Positions 43,816 through 56,827 of a DNA stretch of 64,000 nucleotides are shown here, in pieces. Position 1 is the stretch's first letter. Each line of letters starts with the position of its first letter. Below the pieces are notes generated by a model, which did no database searches, was not told the DNA's origin, and saw only the letters and a list, made by a program, of their open reading frames with translations. Position numbers and translations under genes: made by a program. Origin of the DNA: Nemertoderma westbladi. Lineage: Eukaryota > Xenacoelomorpha > Nemertodermatida > Nemertodermatidae. The DNA lies in NCBI GenBank assembly GCA_032718475.1, contig JAUCBJ010007589.1:19015-83014 (forward strand), given 5' to 3'.

Positions 43816-44009
43816 AAAGATGATAGAAAAAATAAAGTATTGAGGGTCTTTAGCTGGTTATATTATATTAGATAAAGATACAATAGTAAACTTTTTCGAC
43901 CTACCGGTCTGCATCAGACTATGTACTGGCAACTAACAGGAAAAGGTGGGGGTCTAATATAATATAACCAGCTAAAGACCCTCAATACTTTATTTTTTCT
44001 ATCATCTTT
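43816..44009. mobile_element. Fold-back element with a hammerhead-like loop
   Basis: Arms 43816-43870 and 43955-44009 are exact 55-bp reverse complements. The 84-base centre, on the minus strand, holds CTGATGC (43917-43911), a GACC-GGTA-GGTC stem II and GAAA, flanked by TAGT and ACTA strands that can pair as stem I. This is the hammerhead layout, but the conserved final A of CTGATGA is C, so it is probably inactive. Confidence 0.7.
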
Positions 44010-45348
44010 AAAAATTTAAAAATTCAATTTAAGTAGCTTCGTGTTTGCATTTCCTTTAGGAATTGCTTTTATAATAAATATTAAAAATTTTAATGTATCA
44101 GTACAAACCCTTCAACCTTTTCTCCTAAATTCACTACATTATCTTCAGCTGTAAGAGTCTCATTGCAAATTATACATCGATCGTGATAACTATCCATATC
44201 GGTATCCCATCTAACCAAAAACTAACTAACCGATAAGCAATATCTGTGAGTAGCACACCAAGAGTAATATAATTTATTATATAGCTAGGTACTGGTACAG
44301 TAAAATACCAGTATTTATATTTATTATTTCTGATACCATATAAAATATTTAAAATATTCTGTAAATATATTGCTAAGGAAAACTAGCCATTGATAAGTAA
44401 GATTCAACATTGATGTAGAAAACTTGGTAATTACAGTATTTGAAAACTCGTTGCTACCTTGTGAAACTAACCGTTGCTAAGGTAACTCGCTGTTGCTATA
44501 CACAATTCAATGTTGCCAAGGAGAACTTACTACTGTTATTTAAACTTCACAGCTCAATAAAAAACATGATTATCTCATTAACCTCTCAATTACCTTATTA
44601 TCACTATAAAACGCAATGTTGGTAAAAATAGACCCCGGTTGCTAAGGAAAACGTTCGTTGGTAATTACATTAAGGTCATTCGAATATAATTTTGTAATTT
44701 TCTACAGCATCTCATGCTACCAAATACTGAAATGTACATTAAAGAAGTTTTTTTTATTTTAGTTTAGTTATTTTTAACAAGTCACTACCGAATTAGGATC
44801 AAAACTCCCGTTGCTATGGTCAAATTTAAAGATAAGATTAGATTTAGATAAGAGAATATAAGATTAGTTAAATAAAATAACTGTAGCAGACTCCACACAA
44901 TTTTTTTCAATATTCTTTAATATGATTAACTTCCAATGTCAATAAAAAGCCAAATACGTTACTATAACTACATAAATACTAAAACATGCCCGTTGCTATG
45001 GTAACAACAGAATAATGACTTCGCTTGTGATCATGAATGTTCACTATGTAACATATTGATATGCATCTGGAGAACATATGAAATGATTTTGATGGAATTT
45101 TCACATATTAAATAATATTTTTTATTGCCATGGCAATAAGAAATGACATGATTTGCTGGCAATTTATTGTCTGAATATAGCAACATGTGAGGTACTTGAT
45201 CCTGAATTGGTTTCTTTTCAAAATGATAGTAACCATATTTAAACTGAAGAAACATTATAGGTGATATTATTTTCTTATTACCTAGGTTACAGGCCAACTA
45301 CTATTCCACTTCAACGCCAATCTAGTAAAAAACAATTATACTTAAGGA
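44010..45348. other. Noncoding DNA with a cluster of X-box-like sites
   Basis: No coding frame is seen. Sites resembling the RFX-binding X-box (GTTGCYAWGGTAAC and close variants) lie at about 44370, 44473, 44512, 44638, 44810, 44992 and 45125. The best are GTTGCTATGGTAAC at 44992-45005 and the palindrome TTGCCATGGCAA at 45125-45136. Confidence 0.5.
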
Positions 45349-45353
45349 CAATA
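45349..45353. repeat. Target-site duplication CAATA (BEL element 3, left)
   Basis: CAATA lies directly before an LTR start (TGTAAAAGC) at 45354 and is repeated at 59885-59889 directly after the LTR end (GCGTACA). Confidence 0.8.
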
Positions 45354-46082
45354 TGTAAAAGCTTTTGCGGGTATAATTAGTCCCCTTGCCTGCAGGGTAC
45401 CGTTGTAGGTGTTTTAACGGACATAAAAGTCATTCTTCTATATGTGTGCTTTGGCGGACATGGAAAGGCACAAAACCCGCAATGCGTCAAATCCTCTAGC
45501 ACAGTGTAGCCTTGATGATTCAGATTACGACATCTAACAGCTGGTTGCTGGCATGGAAACGGCCGTTGGACACATGGTTCTTTGTTTAGCTTAACAGCCA
45601 ATCAGGGCGATTTTTACTGTCGATGTGGAGATATTCTACAGATCGTGCTAGGCGTGTTCATTCTTACTGTTTCAGTGTTACTGTTGTTGTTGTTCCTTCT
45701 AGGCCAAGAACATCGGCTTTTGGAATGACTCGGTGTTTCAGACTTTTAGTAAAACATTAGTAGGCGTAGATTATAGAACGTATAACTGTTATCGCCATAA
45801 TTATCAACTAACCAAACAATCATATCATATCTTAACCTACCTTCTTAATGCTATTTACTGTTGTTAATATTTGTATCAGTTGGTTGAATATTATTATTCG
45901 GAGAACATCTATAAATAACCCAAATTTCCCAATCTTCTTGATACACTACAGGTTAGAGAGACAGGATACATATAACAATTGCGACTTATGTTATTGTGGT
46001 TTGTAGTGAATCTAATGCTATTTGATAGGCACTACAAGAGTCAATTGCTGTTCTCTTTATGTGTGATCAAATTCATTGACGG
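45354..46082 (+). mobile_element. Truncated 5' LTR, element 3
   Basis: It matches the first 730 bp or so of the LTR at 58709-59884 and stops at GACGG, where it is joined to the outer end of the inverted LTR. The last 450 bp or so of the LTR are lacking, so no normal primer-binding site follows. Confidence 0.85.
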
Positions 46083-47266
46083 TGTACGCGCTTTTGAAGA
46101 CCTTTAGCAGTTTAACCTGCTAAAATTTATATGTCTTTTGGTTTATAAATAGACTTTTAGTAAATGACAAGTATTTAATACCAATAAACACAACATTAGC
46201 CGAAGCCAGCCTAGTGCGCGTCCATTCACCCGCTGGATATACCCGGGAGACTGGATTCGGATGGGGCTTAGATTTTATTATTGCAGTGAAGCCTACTGTA
46301 TTATTCGATTGATCGTTAATAAATAATTCCTGACTAATATTATTCACTTTCGGGAAATATTAACAGTTCCTTTAGGACGTGGCGCTCTATCTAGGTAAAC
46401 AGAGCTATGACTTATACTAAACACAACGGTAAGGCTTATGATTCACGTATAAGGCGCATTCTTTAGGAAATGCTTTGTTATCAGCCACAATCATGCACAC
46501 TACCGGTACCGCACAATACTGCACACTAATCTGCCGACCGTCAATGAATTTGATCACACATAAAGAGAACAGCAATTGACTCTTGTAGTGCCTATCAAAT
46601 AGCATTAGATTCACTACAAACCACGATAACATAAGTCGCAATTGTTATATGTATCCTGTCTCTCTAACCTGTAGTGTATCAAGAAGATTGGGAAATTTGG
46701 GTTATTTATCGATGTTCTCCGAATAATAATATTCAACCAACTGATACAAATATTAACAACAGTAAATAGCATTAAGACGGTAGGTTAAGATATGATATGA
46801 TTGTTTGGTTAGTTGATAATTATGGCGATAACAGTTATACGTTCTATAATCTACGCCTACTAATGTTTTACTAAAAGTCTGAAACACCGAGTCATTCCAA
46901 AAGCCGATGTTCTTGGCCTAGAAGGAACAACAACAACAGTAACACTGAAACAGTAAGAATGAACACGCCTAGCACGATCTGTAGAATATCTCCACATCGA
47001 CAGTAAAAATCGCCCTGATTGGCTGTTAAGCTAAACAAAGAACCATGTGTCCAACGGCCGTTTCCATGCCAGCAACCAGCTGTTAGATGTCGTAATCTGA
47101 ATCATCAAGGCTACACTGTGCTAGAGGATTTGACGCATTGCGGGTTTTGTGCCTTTCCATGTCCGCCAAAGCACACATATAGAAGAATGACTTTTATGTC
47201 CGTTAAAACACCTACAACGGTACCCTGCAGGCAAGGGGACTGATTATACCCGCAAAAGCTTTTACA
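46083..47266 (-). mobile_element. LTR in minus orientation, left arm
   Basis: This is a full LTR of 1184 bp, TG...CA when read on the minus strand, with a purine-rich CTGGGAGCGG just before its start (47276-47267). It is the mirror partner of 58709-59884. The short frames in it are repeated in all LTR copies and are not genes. Confidence 0.9.
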
Positions 47267-47343
47267 CCGCTCCCAGAAAATGGGATTTGAGTCTATAAAT
47301 ATACAAAATCACAGTTTCTAATATACGTAAATACTCTAAACAG

Positions 47344-48936
47344 TTAGTCTTTCTTGCGCGGACGGCGTTTACGCAGTTTTTTAAAGCTAGCCAGAGTCTT
47401 TTTCTCTTTGGGGCGAGCCACTTTACAAGGAGGGCTATAACTCCTGGGTGAAGGGTGCAATATGATTGCATCAGAGGGTGTAGGATTAGGGTCGGTGTAT
47501 CCGCCGGTCGAAGTGCCGGGTTGGTTGACATCAACGTCGGGGGAGAGGGGTCTAACAGCCTTTAGAGCGCGTTTTAGGACGGCCGCTCTTACGGGTCCTT
47601 TACGAGTGGTCTGAACGAGAGCCGTGGGTGGACCATAGGCAGTCAGAAACTTCCTGGGTTTAATGGTTCTTTCCAACTCGCGTTCGCGGGCTCGGTATTC
47701 GTAAGGCCGTCGATATACTTCCTGTAACTCGGGGTGTGAGTTAACAAATAAGTCTCCATAGCTCGGATCCTGACGGATAAAATTGATTAAGTTATAGGAG
47801 TGAATGTCGCTAGGATTAATACTCCTGAGAAATTTGCGTACGAACTTGGTTGAAATACATTCTCCGACGCGCTTCAGTAGTTCGTAACTCGATATGCGTG
47901 ATTTCTGTTCGACAGAAGCGAATAGATAAGGATGGAACGCATAAACTCCTTCGTAAGCGCGTCCAGGATAATAGCGATGGCGCGAATCACAATGTAAATC
48001 AGCGTTCGCTTCCCAAGCTCTGATGTAACGTAGTGTAATCATTTCATCTACGCTTTCCAAATCGTGATTAAAAGGGCAATCGAAACTGGCGTGTCCCTTT
48101 AGTTGACAATGGTGACATTGAGTCATAAATTGAGGGCAAACCGCAAAAATGTGCAAGTTATTGAGTCTGCAATATGCACAATAAATTTCCATCGCCGGTT
48201 TTTCGTGGAAATAGGAACAGCGGACGTTTGTGTCCTTCAGTTTGTTGGTTGGGTCTAGGGCATTCGTCACAATAATACCAAAGACGTACGTCCTGTAGAG
48301 GAAACGCGGGTGATCGTTCTCCAGTTTTGCAATATTCTTCCATTTGTTCAAAACTATCCGGGATAACAGGTAGTGGACGATCGGCGGTAAGATACATCAT
48401 AGTGAAATAGAGCCGTTTGAGTTCTACCATAGGGTCATGATGTATACCTTGAGGATATCGAGTCTCTAGGTTCTGCTGACTGGCGATGTTGAGATAGGTT
48501 TCTCTCAAAATTCCAGGTAGTCGTTGAAGTCGATGCGTTTATCCGGTTCTTCAACGTTTTCTCTTTCCAGTCTGTTACGAATAGAATTTTCGTGTTCTAT
48601 TCTCGGTTTATCGTTACGACTCCGCTGGGTATGATATTTAAATAGAACCATTTCCCTTTCGGTGTCTACATCGTCCGTATCATGTAAATCGATAGGATGG
48701 CCGGTAGTTAAGAAGTCCATATACGTACCATTACGATGCGTATAGCGAGCGGTGAATTTTCGATAGTCCAATTCACGCGTAAGTTGCTCTTGGGACATCG
48801 GCGGTTCGATATAACGACCATCGTCCTCCGTAATGGTTGGATCGGCTTCACCGCGTATTAAGCTATCCACAAATGCTTGTAAAGGTAGAGTATATCGCTC
48901 CCTGATACCAAGATCATCTTCTATCAACTCCGTCAT
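47344..48936 (-). pseudogene. Accessory gene of element 3, left arm
   Basis: Frames 48936-48505, 48508-48158 and 48351-47344 follow each other on the minus strand with short overlaps, meaning two frameshifts. The N-terminal part starts MTELIEDDLGIRERYTLPLQ and is acidic and unfamiliar. The middle has YYCDECPRPN. The 335-residue last part has CAYCRLNNLHIFAVC and CHHCQLKGHASFDC, then a helical region (YIRAWEANADL, ISSYELLKRVGE) and a basic Pro-rich tail ending KKLRKRRPRKKD. Cysteine spacing and order match 35702-36565 of element 2. Confidence 0.7.
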
Positions 48937-50566
48937 ATCTGCTATCTGAGTTTATTAATATTATAATGAGTTTATGTTTAGGCGAGCGGGCGTCGCTGCC
49001 TACCTCTCTTTGCCCCCGGACAGTGGGATTCTCAGCGCCGATGTACCGTCGTCGCGGTGTTTACGCCAACATGTAGCAACAGCACGACAACGATAACCGG
49101 CACAAGTCACTCCACTGTCCGTCCCAAAGGCTTGAATCCACTTTAGGTTCTTTCTATAGGAGAGTTGGGTTACTTTCACAATTGCGACTAGCTACTGTAA
49201 ACACACTTTAGCAGTAACATTCACCTATAAACGCACAAATTCCACACAACTGTCACCAATTGTACACATACAGGCCATTTGTCCGTTAGTCAGTGCCTTC
49301 CAGAATGTCACGTTATTATTGTGTATCCTTGGATACTAACAGTGTGCTATGTATTCTCTATGCTATGCAATGGGACAAGCTTTCTATTGTTCTTTTAACT
49401 TGCTTCTAATTCTAGCGTGGGTGTTGCTATGGTGACATTATGGAAAGCTAGCGGTAGAATTAGGGCAATTCTCATGCATACAGATCTGGAATGCTATTTA
49501 ATAGTAATTCTTTAATTGTCAATATCCTCTTTATGCATGATTTTATTAATTTTATCGGCTATTGACTATATGTTGGAGATTCTCGCACTCTAATACACTC
49601 AATAGGATGAATCTCCGCTCCCATGATCTATTAATTAATGGAATTTTGGGAATGTTATAAATTGCACAAAATGACAATTTATGAAATTCATTTAAGATAT
49701 GAATTTAAATTTATTCCCGTGAATTTTATTATTTGATGGTAAAATTGACACAATTTTATTCCAGAGCATGTCTGGGGACCTAGGATCTTTAATTCTATAA
49801 AATTGTCTTTTAAGAGTATCGGTAAGTGCTGCGATATCTTAATTGACTAGAAATTTTAAAGGATCTGAATTTTACAGATTTTAATAAATATTAAATTAAT
49901 ATTTAAGATGGGCACCGATTTATTCCAGAACTTGTCTGGGGACGTTAACCACTGATTCTAGAATTTGTCTTTCAAGTATATCGGTGGGTGCCGCGATATC
50001 TTAATCGACTAGAATTACAGATGGTCAAAAGGTTTAACAGATTTATTTGCGTTTTACGCTACTGTTATAGGGACATCACGCTACTATATGTATTATTTAA
50101 TATAAGGTAGAAGAGCAATATCGCACGAAGCAATGTCAGTGTGAAGAGGCAAGTCGTTTCCAAGGTCTACCCAGAGCTTGGTTTAGCCGAGACACGAGGA
50201 TCTGAACTTTGCATTCCTAATACTCTGCCTACCAATAATACTTGAATATAGTAGTGAGCTTTATTGTACTTTAATAAGTACGGACATTTCATCTTACTGT
50301 AGTCACGTATTTATAATATGATACGGACAGTAAGGAAAGAGAAAAATAATTATTTCTCGCCGTCACACTAAATATATATTATATGTAATTACGTACGTAA
50401 TAAACACTAATATATTGCACTAATCTACTAAATAATCACTAAAATAACATTCTACTAAATAAAATTAAAGAAAACGATTATAATAAAATTACATAATAAT
50501 ACATACATAAATATAAAATAAAAACAAATATAAAATGATATAGTCACACGCCCACTCCATATGTTA
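48937..50566. other. Spacer between pol and accessory gene, left arm
   Basis: AT-rich noncoding DNA, mirrored at 55200-56827. It holds two related copies of a segment of about 90 bp, around GATATCGCGG and the C/TCCAGACA-TCTGGAATAAA motif, about 165 bp apart. An X-box-like GTTGCTATGGTGAC lies near 49425. Confidence 0.7.
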
Positions 50567-51538
50567 TTACGTTATGGAGTCCCTAGATATTTGTCGGATT
50601 AGGGAAGTGGTCGTAGGAAGAGTATCTTGCCTTCCATAGTTTCCGGACAGTTTTCGGTCTCTTTCCAGTAAACATAAACGACCAGCTGGGCGATTGAGTT
50701 GTTGTGTTACTTTCTCCGCTCCCTTGGCCTGTCTAATCTCCGCCGTGGTAAGATGAGGAGGCCATTCTTCTTCTTCTTTACTTAAGAAGTCGGATCCACC
50801 TAACCAGCCTGGAGTATCTATCAGTTCTTGAGGAGTTGCTCCTCTGGAAGCGATGTCGGCTGGATTAATCGTCCCAAGGCAATGTCTCCATTGATCTACA
50901 TTGGAGTTAATATCGTCATTATCTGAGGAGTATGGTGTTCCCTCAGTTAGTTCGTCCACCTCACTGCTCTCCACTTCCCATTCCTTTACTTGGTATACCT
51001 GTTGTTGAGGTAATCTCTCTTCGAGAGTTCTGCGGGAAGGGCCAGTAAAGTACCAACCTACTCTAGTTCTTACCGCATAGGTTTGTAGTGGCTGCGGTTG
51101 AGCAGGCCGTTTCTCCAATGTCTCGAGCGCCTCATGCGCGTTTTGGCCGATGAGTATTTGCACTCCAGGATAATCTGTCTGGAATCGAGGTATCTTAAGC
51201 TGTTGGATGCTCTCGTCCTCGTCCCAGTTATAAGGTTCTACTTGGGTAGTAGCGAAGTTCTTTATAGCCACCATTTTTACTGACCTTATACTTTGTGCTC
51301 CTGATTTATCCTGGGGGGTGGACAACGCACCTACATAGTAATCTGCCGTTATGGTAGATTTCCAAACCTGCATAATTCCGGACATATTCAACTTAGTTTG
51401 GAATTTGGGTTGTCCAGCAAAGATATCTTCGGCTAGTTCTTGACGCCACTTCTTCTCAAGTGAAAGCGAAGTGGAAAGCGAAGTGGAAAGCGAATTAACA
51501 GCAGCAGAGAAGCCGCGAACTAGAGACGCCATTGACAT
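50567..51538 (-). pseudogene. Protease to RNase H remnant, left arm of element 3
   Basis: The minus-strand frame is the mirror of 54323-55199. Its first 33 residues or so (MSMASLVRGFSAAVNSL...) are antisense gag from beyond the palindrome centre, read by chance in frame. The true part starts ELAEDIFAGQPKFQTK in the protease and ends after the integrase-proximal segment. Confidence 0.85.
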
Positions 51539-53461
51539 CTATCTGTCAGACTATCAGCAATTCCTAGGAGACAAAGAGTTGAGGAGACGACTGTCTGGAC
51601 TTCGCCCTAATAGTGAAGGAACCAAGCTTGTGTTGGACGCAATCGATGCGGAAATGTTAGCTGCGAACCAAGCTAAATTTGATGAACGACTCCGCCTCGT
51701 TAGAGTCCAAGAAGAACAAGTAAAGAAAAAAGCGATAGAAGACAGAAAGAAAATAGCAGCGGCCTTGGCAGCTGCAGTGGCAGAAGCAGAAAGAAAAGCG
51801 GCTTTAGCAGCTGCAATGGCAGAAGCAGAACGGAGAGCGTCTGAGGAGACTACCCAACTGGAGTTGGAAAATCTGCAAGAGACGCAAGACTGCATAAATA
51901 AACAGTTAACTGCTAATCAAATGCAGATGATGAGTTGATCTACTCCCAAACGCCAAGGATACACATCATCGGAGGAAGGCGAAACCACCGATCCGGAAGG
52001 TGGAGGAAATAGATCTCGTCTAAGCAGGCGTAGAAAAACATCTCACCGTCATAAACTGCCTGATTTGCCCCCAGCTGTTAGAAGACAACTAGCTAGCACA
52101 GACTTCGGTAGTACAGAACACACAGACCAAATTATTAAGGTCAAAAGACTCCCTACTATAGTTGATGAGCCTGAAATAATTAGGCCTGTCGTTCCCAAAG
52201 CCACTCCTGTGCTAGAGACCCCTGTACTTCCCGAACCTACAACCAAATTCCCTTTACACAGTACGAAACTGTTTGCACCCGGTGGAGCAGTCCCAGAGAA
52301 TGTCCCAGTTCTTGACGCCGAGAGAGAAATTTGTCTCCCGTCGTCCCACGTCGGCCCGCTACTATGTTGGCGACTCCCGCTTCGGCGGTCGTGTGGGTTG
52401 ATGAGGGACGGCGGGAGATGGGTCTCTTGCTCGGGCAGCTGAGAGAGCACCGAGAATGTTCCTCACAGCAGATCCGAGATTTAGAAGGGACTGTCCACCA
52501 ACTCAAGGGAACAGTAAGGGAAAGTAGGTTAGAATTGCAAGAAGTGCAGCAAAGTATCGCGCTAGAATTGCAAGAAGTGCAACAAAGTATCGCACTAGAA
52601 CGCGACAAATTAGTTAATATACAAAAGGGTATACCAATACCCCCTGTAACTGTGTGTCAACCTGTTAGGTCTGAAGTATTACATGCGCAAGGTGTGGAGC
52701 CTACACGCATCTATACTGCTAGTGAAGTAGAAACTCCTATAGCAAACCCTATTAAGGGTGATTATAAACCTGTTGTTGATGATATTCCCTATAGACCTGA
52801 TAATAATCCGGGAAATTTATATACCGATAATTCGATATTAAATAACACGATAGCCCAAGAAAGCTTTACGCGTCAGATGGCTAGAACAGAAGCCCGCCAA
52901 GCGGTCAAAGTGGGAGAAATCGTCAAATTCAATGGAGATGAGATGAAATGGTTACCTTTCAATGAATATTACAAAGATAGCATACAGAACTCTGTACTAT
53001 CTAACGGAGAGAAACTTAGATTTCTCATCAAGTGCTTGGAAGGACCTCCCAAGTTAATGGCGTTAAAGTTTATTGGACATCCAGATGGATTAAGACAAGT
53101 TTGGGATACATTTAACATCAGGTATGGTAACAAGGATAATATAGCTAAGTATTTGTATGCAAAATTAGTAGCCCCCCGAAAGTTCCTTAGTAGCGGGATT
53201 ATAGAGTTTTCCGATGAGATTCAGGAGATCTGTAGACAATTGGACTGGTTAGGTAAGTCTCATGAATATCAGAGTTCCATGGTTATTGGAGCCGTAGTCT
53301 CTACTTTACCAAAGGGTGGAGTATGTACACGCTGGGACAAGCAAGTGTTGTATATGAATGAGCAGCAACGACGAGGCCCTACCATGGCTGATCTCATGTC
53401 CTTCTTAGATAGTGAAGTAAAATTACAACTCATAAAGCAGTCCAGAGAGAAAACAAGGTAA
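51471..53461 (+). pseudogene. Gag of element 3
   Basis: Frame 51471-51938 has an Ala/Glu-rich coiled coil (AEAERKAALAAAMAEAERRA). After a shift, 52331-53461 has a short repeated helix (LELQEVQQSIA twice) and the BEL/Pao gag domain (DUF1759-like): EIVKFNGDEMKWLPFNEYY, LIKCLEGPPKLMALKFIGHP, VWDTFNIRYGN. The overlap frame 52065-52442 may carry the linker. This is the single-copy centre of the palindrome. Confidence 0.8.
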
Positions 53462-53513
53462 ATCGGAAAATAAGGTAAGTGAGAAACCCGTTTCTAGGAG
53501 AAGGGTAACACCA

Positions 53514-55199
53514 GTGTGTTATACTGACGACGGCGAAAGCCAAGCTTCTCAAGAAGAGGACAGCGGGAAAGACACAGCAAAATCTTACTATGACAACGAG
53601 ACCTATAAAGACATAAGTAAATATAAGTCTCGAACCAACGATAGGAGAGAACAGGTTGCCAAGACTCCTCCTCAGTCTCCTAACAGAATGCACGGAAGAA
53701 AGCCCGAAGAAAGAACGAGAGTGCATCACGTTACCCAAGGTAAAGTGAGTAACATCAAACCAAACTGTGCACTGTGTGACGGGCCCCACCGTTTGAGTGC
53801 ATGTGCTGAATTCCTAAAGAAATCCCTAGTAGACAGACGTGAAGTCATGTGGGATAAGCGGTTATGCTATAATTGCCTCAGACCAGGACACCAACGGCGA
53901 ACCTGTTACTCCGACGTAAAGTGTACAAAGTGCGGTGCGAAACATCACATCTTGTTACACAGTGAATTCGAACGAAACAACCCGAGTCAGGTAAGTGAGC
54001 CCGAACTACATGTCCAATTCAGTGATGTAAATGACACTGATCAAGAGTCTGAGATGGAAGGATTCTATACTGACGAATTCTCCGACGCCAACGAATCCTG
54101 TTACCTAATCAATACCGCGGTGTATCGAGCACTTACTTACGAAAAGGACACCGACAATGAGTTCCCCCCAACTACCTTTGACAGACAACCATCTTGGAAA
54201 GCTCCAACTTCCAACGTAGGAATCAGAGAATTTCCTGTAGTGCAGGTAAGAGTTCACGGTCCTACCAAAAGTTACATAGTGAACGCCCTCCTTGACTCCG
54301 GCAGCACAGGAACATTCATCGATCAAGAACTAGCCGAAGATATCTTTGCTGGACAACCCAAATTCCAAACTAAGTTGAATATGTCCGGAATTATGCAGGT
54401 TTGGAAATCTACCATAACGGCAGATTACTATGTAGGTGCGTTGTCCACCCCCCAGGATAAATCAGGAGCACAAAGTATAAGGTCAGTAAAAATGGTGGCT
54501 ATAAAGAACTTCGCTACTACCCAAGTAGAACCTTATAACTGGGACGAGGATGAGAGCATCCAACAGCTTAAGATACCTCGATTCCAGACAGATTATCCTG
54601 GAGTGCAAATACTCATCGGCCAAAACGCGCATGAGGCGCTCGAGACATTGGAGAAACGGCCTGCTCAACCGCAGCCACTACAAACCTATGCGGTAAGAAC
54701 TAGAGTAGGTTGGTACTTTACTGGCCCTTCCCGCAGAACTCTCGAAGAGAGATTACCTCAACAACAGGTATACCAAGTAAAGGAATGGGAAGTGGAGAGC
54801 AGTGAGGTGGACGAACTAACTGAGGGAACACCATACTCCTCAGATAATGACGATATTAACTCCAATGTAGATCAATGGAGACATTGCCTTGGGACGATTA
54901 ATCCAGCCGACATCGCTTCCAGAGGAGCAACTCCTCAAGAACTGATAGATACTCCAGGCTGGTTAGGTGGATCCGACTTCTTAAGTAAAGAAGAAGAAGA
55001 ATGGCCTCCTCATCTTACCACGGCGGAGATTAGACAGGCCAAGGGAGCGGAGAAAGTAACACAACAACTCAATCGCCCAGCTGGTCGTTTATGTTTACTG
55101 GAAAGAGACCGAAAACTGTCCGGAAACTATGGAAGGCAAGATACTCTTCCTACGACCACTTCCCTCATCCGACAAATATCTAGGGACTCCATAACGTAA
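53514..55199 (+). pseudogene. Zinc knuckle, protease and RT-deleted pol, element 3
   Basis: A 561-residue frame, one base out of phase with gag. It has CALCDGPHRLSAC, CYNCLRPGHQRRTC and CTKCGAKHHILLH; then the aspartic protease VNALLDSGSTGTFID with a complete DSG; then VQILIGQNAHEALE and VRTRVGWYFTGP. After ELTEGTPYSS it jumps to WRHCLGTINPADIASRGATP, the RNase H/connector motif. Several hundred residues of RT are missing in frame. The end, TTSLIRQISRDSIT, has no integrase after it. This explains why the element is non-autonomous. Confidence 0.85.
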
Positions 55200-56827
55200 G
55201 AACATATGGAGTGGGCGTGTGACTATATCATTTTATATTTGTTTTTATTTTTATATTTATGTATGTATTATTATGTAATTTTATTATAATCGTTTTCTTT
55301 AATTTTATTTAGTAGAATGTTATTTTAGTGATTATTTAGTAGATTAGTGCAATATATTAGTGTTTATTACGTACGTAATTACTTATAATATATATTTAGT
55401 GCGACGGCAAGAAATAATTATTTTTCTCTTTCCTTACTGTCCGTATCATATTATCAATACGTGACTACAGTAAGATGAAATGTCCGTACTTATTAAAGTA
55501 CAATAAAGCCACTACTATATTCAAGTATTATTGGTAGGCAGAGTATTAGGAATGCAAAGTTCAGATCCTCGTGTCTCGGCTAAACCAAGCTCTGGGTAGA
55601 CTTGGAAACGACTTGCCTCTTCACACTGACATTGCTTCGTGCTATATTGCTCTCATACCATATGTAATAATACATATAGTAGCGTGATGTCCCTATAACA
55701 GTAGCGTAAAACGCAAATAAATCTGTTAAACCTTTTGACCATCTGTAATTCTAGTCGATTAAGATATCGCGGCACCCACCGATATACTTGAAAGACAAAT
55801 TCTAGAATCAGTGGTTAACGTCCCCAGACAAGTTCTGGAATAAATCGGTGCCCATCTTAAATATTAATTTAATATTTATTAAAATCTGTAAAATTCAGAT
55901 CCTTTAAAATTTCTAGTCAATTAAGATATCGCAGCACTTACCGATACTCTTAAAAGACAATTTTATAGAATTAAAGATCCTAGGTCCCCAGACATGCTCT
56001 GGAATAAAATTGTGTCAATTTTACCATCAAATAATAAAATTCACGGGAATAAATTTAAATTCATATCTTAAATGAATTTCATAAATTGTCATTTTGTGCA
56101 ATTTATAACATTCCCAAAAATCTATTAATTAATAGATCATGGGAGCGGAGATTCATCCTATTGAGTGTATTAGAGTGCGAGAATCTCCAACATATAGTCA
56201 ATAGCCGATAAAATTAATAAAATCATGCATAAAGAGGATATTGACAATTAAAGAATTACTATTAAATAGCATTCCAGATCTGTATGCATGAGAATTGCCC
56301 TAATTCTACCGCTAGCTTTCCATAATGTCACCATAGCAACACCCACGCTAGAATTAGAAGCAAGTTAAAAGAACAATAGAAAGCTTGTCCCATTGCATAG
56401 CATAGAGAATACATAGCACACTGTTAGTATCCAAGGACACACAATAATAACGTGACATTCTGGAAGGCACTGACTAACGGACAAATGGCCTGTATGTGTA
56501 CAATTGGTGACAGTTGTGTGGAATTTGTGCGTTTGTAGGTGAATGTTACTGCTAAAGTGTGTTTACAGTAGCTAGTCGCAATTGTGAAAGTAACCCTAAC
56601 TCTACTATAGAAAGAACCTAAAGTGGATTCAAGCCTTTGGTACGGACAGTGGAGTGACTTGTGCCGGTTATCGTTGTCGTGCTGTTGCTACATGTTGGCG
56701 TAAACACCGCGACAACGGTACATCGGCGCTGAGAATCCCACTGTCCGGGGGCAAAGAGAGGTAGGCAGCGACGCCCGCTCGCCTAAACATAAACTCATTA
56801 CAATATTAATAAACTCAGATAGCAGAT
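55200..56827. other. Spacer between pol and accessory gene, right arm
   Basis: Mirror of 48937-50566. It contains the paired segments near 55760-55850 and 55924-56010. No gene is seen. Confidence 0.7.

Noticed and set aside
45377-45601. 74-residue frame repeated at 47019 and 58732
   Set aside because: All three copies lie in LTRs of element 3. It is identical because the LTRs are, and no family is recognised.
53455-53500. Intron donor (GTAAGT) between gag and protease of element 3
   Set aside because: A one-base phase change explains the break, and no matching acceptor that restores the frame was evident.
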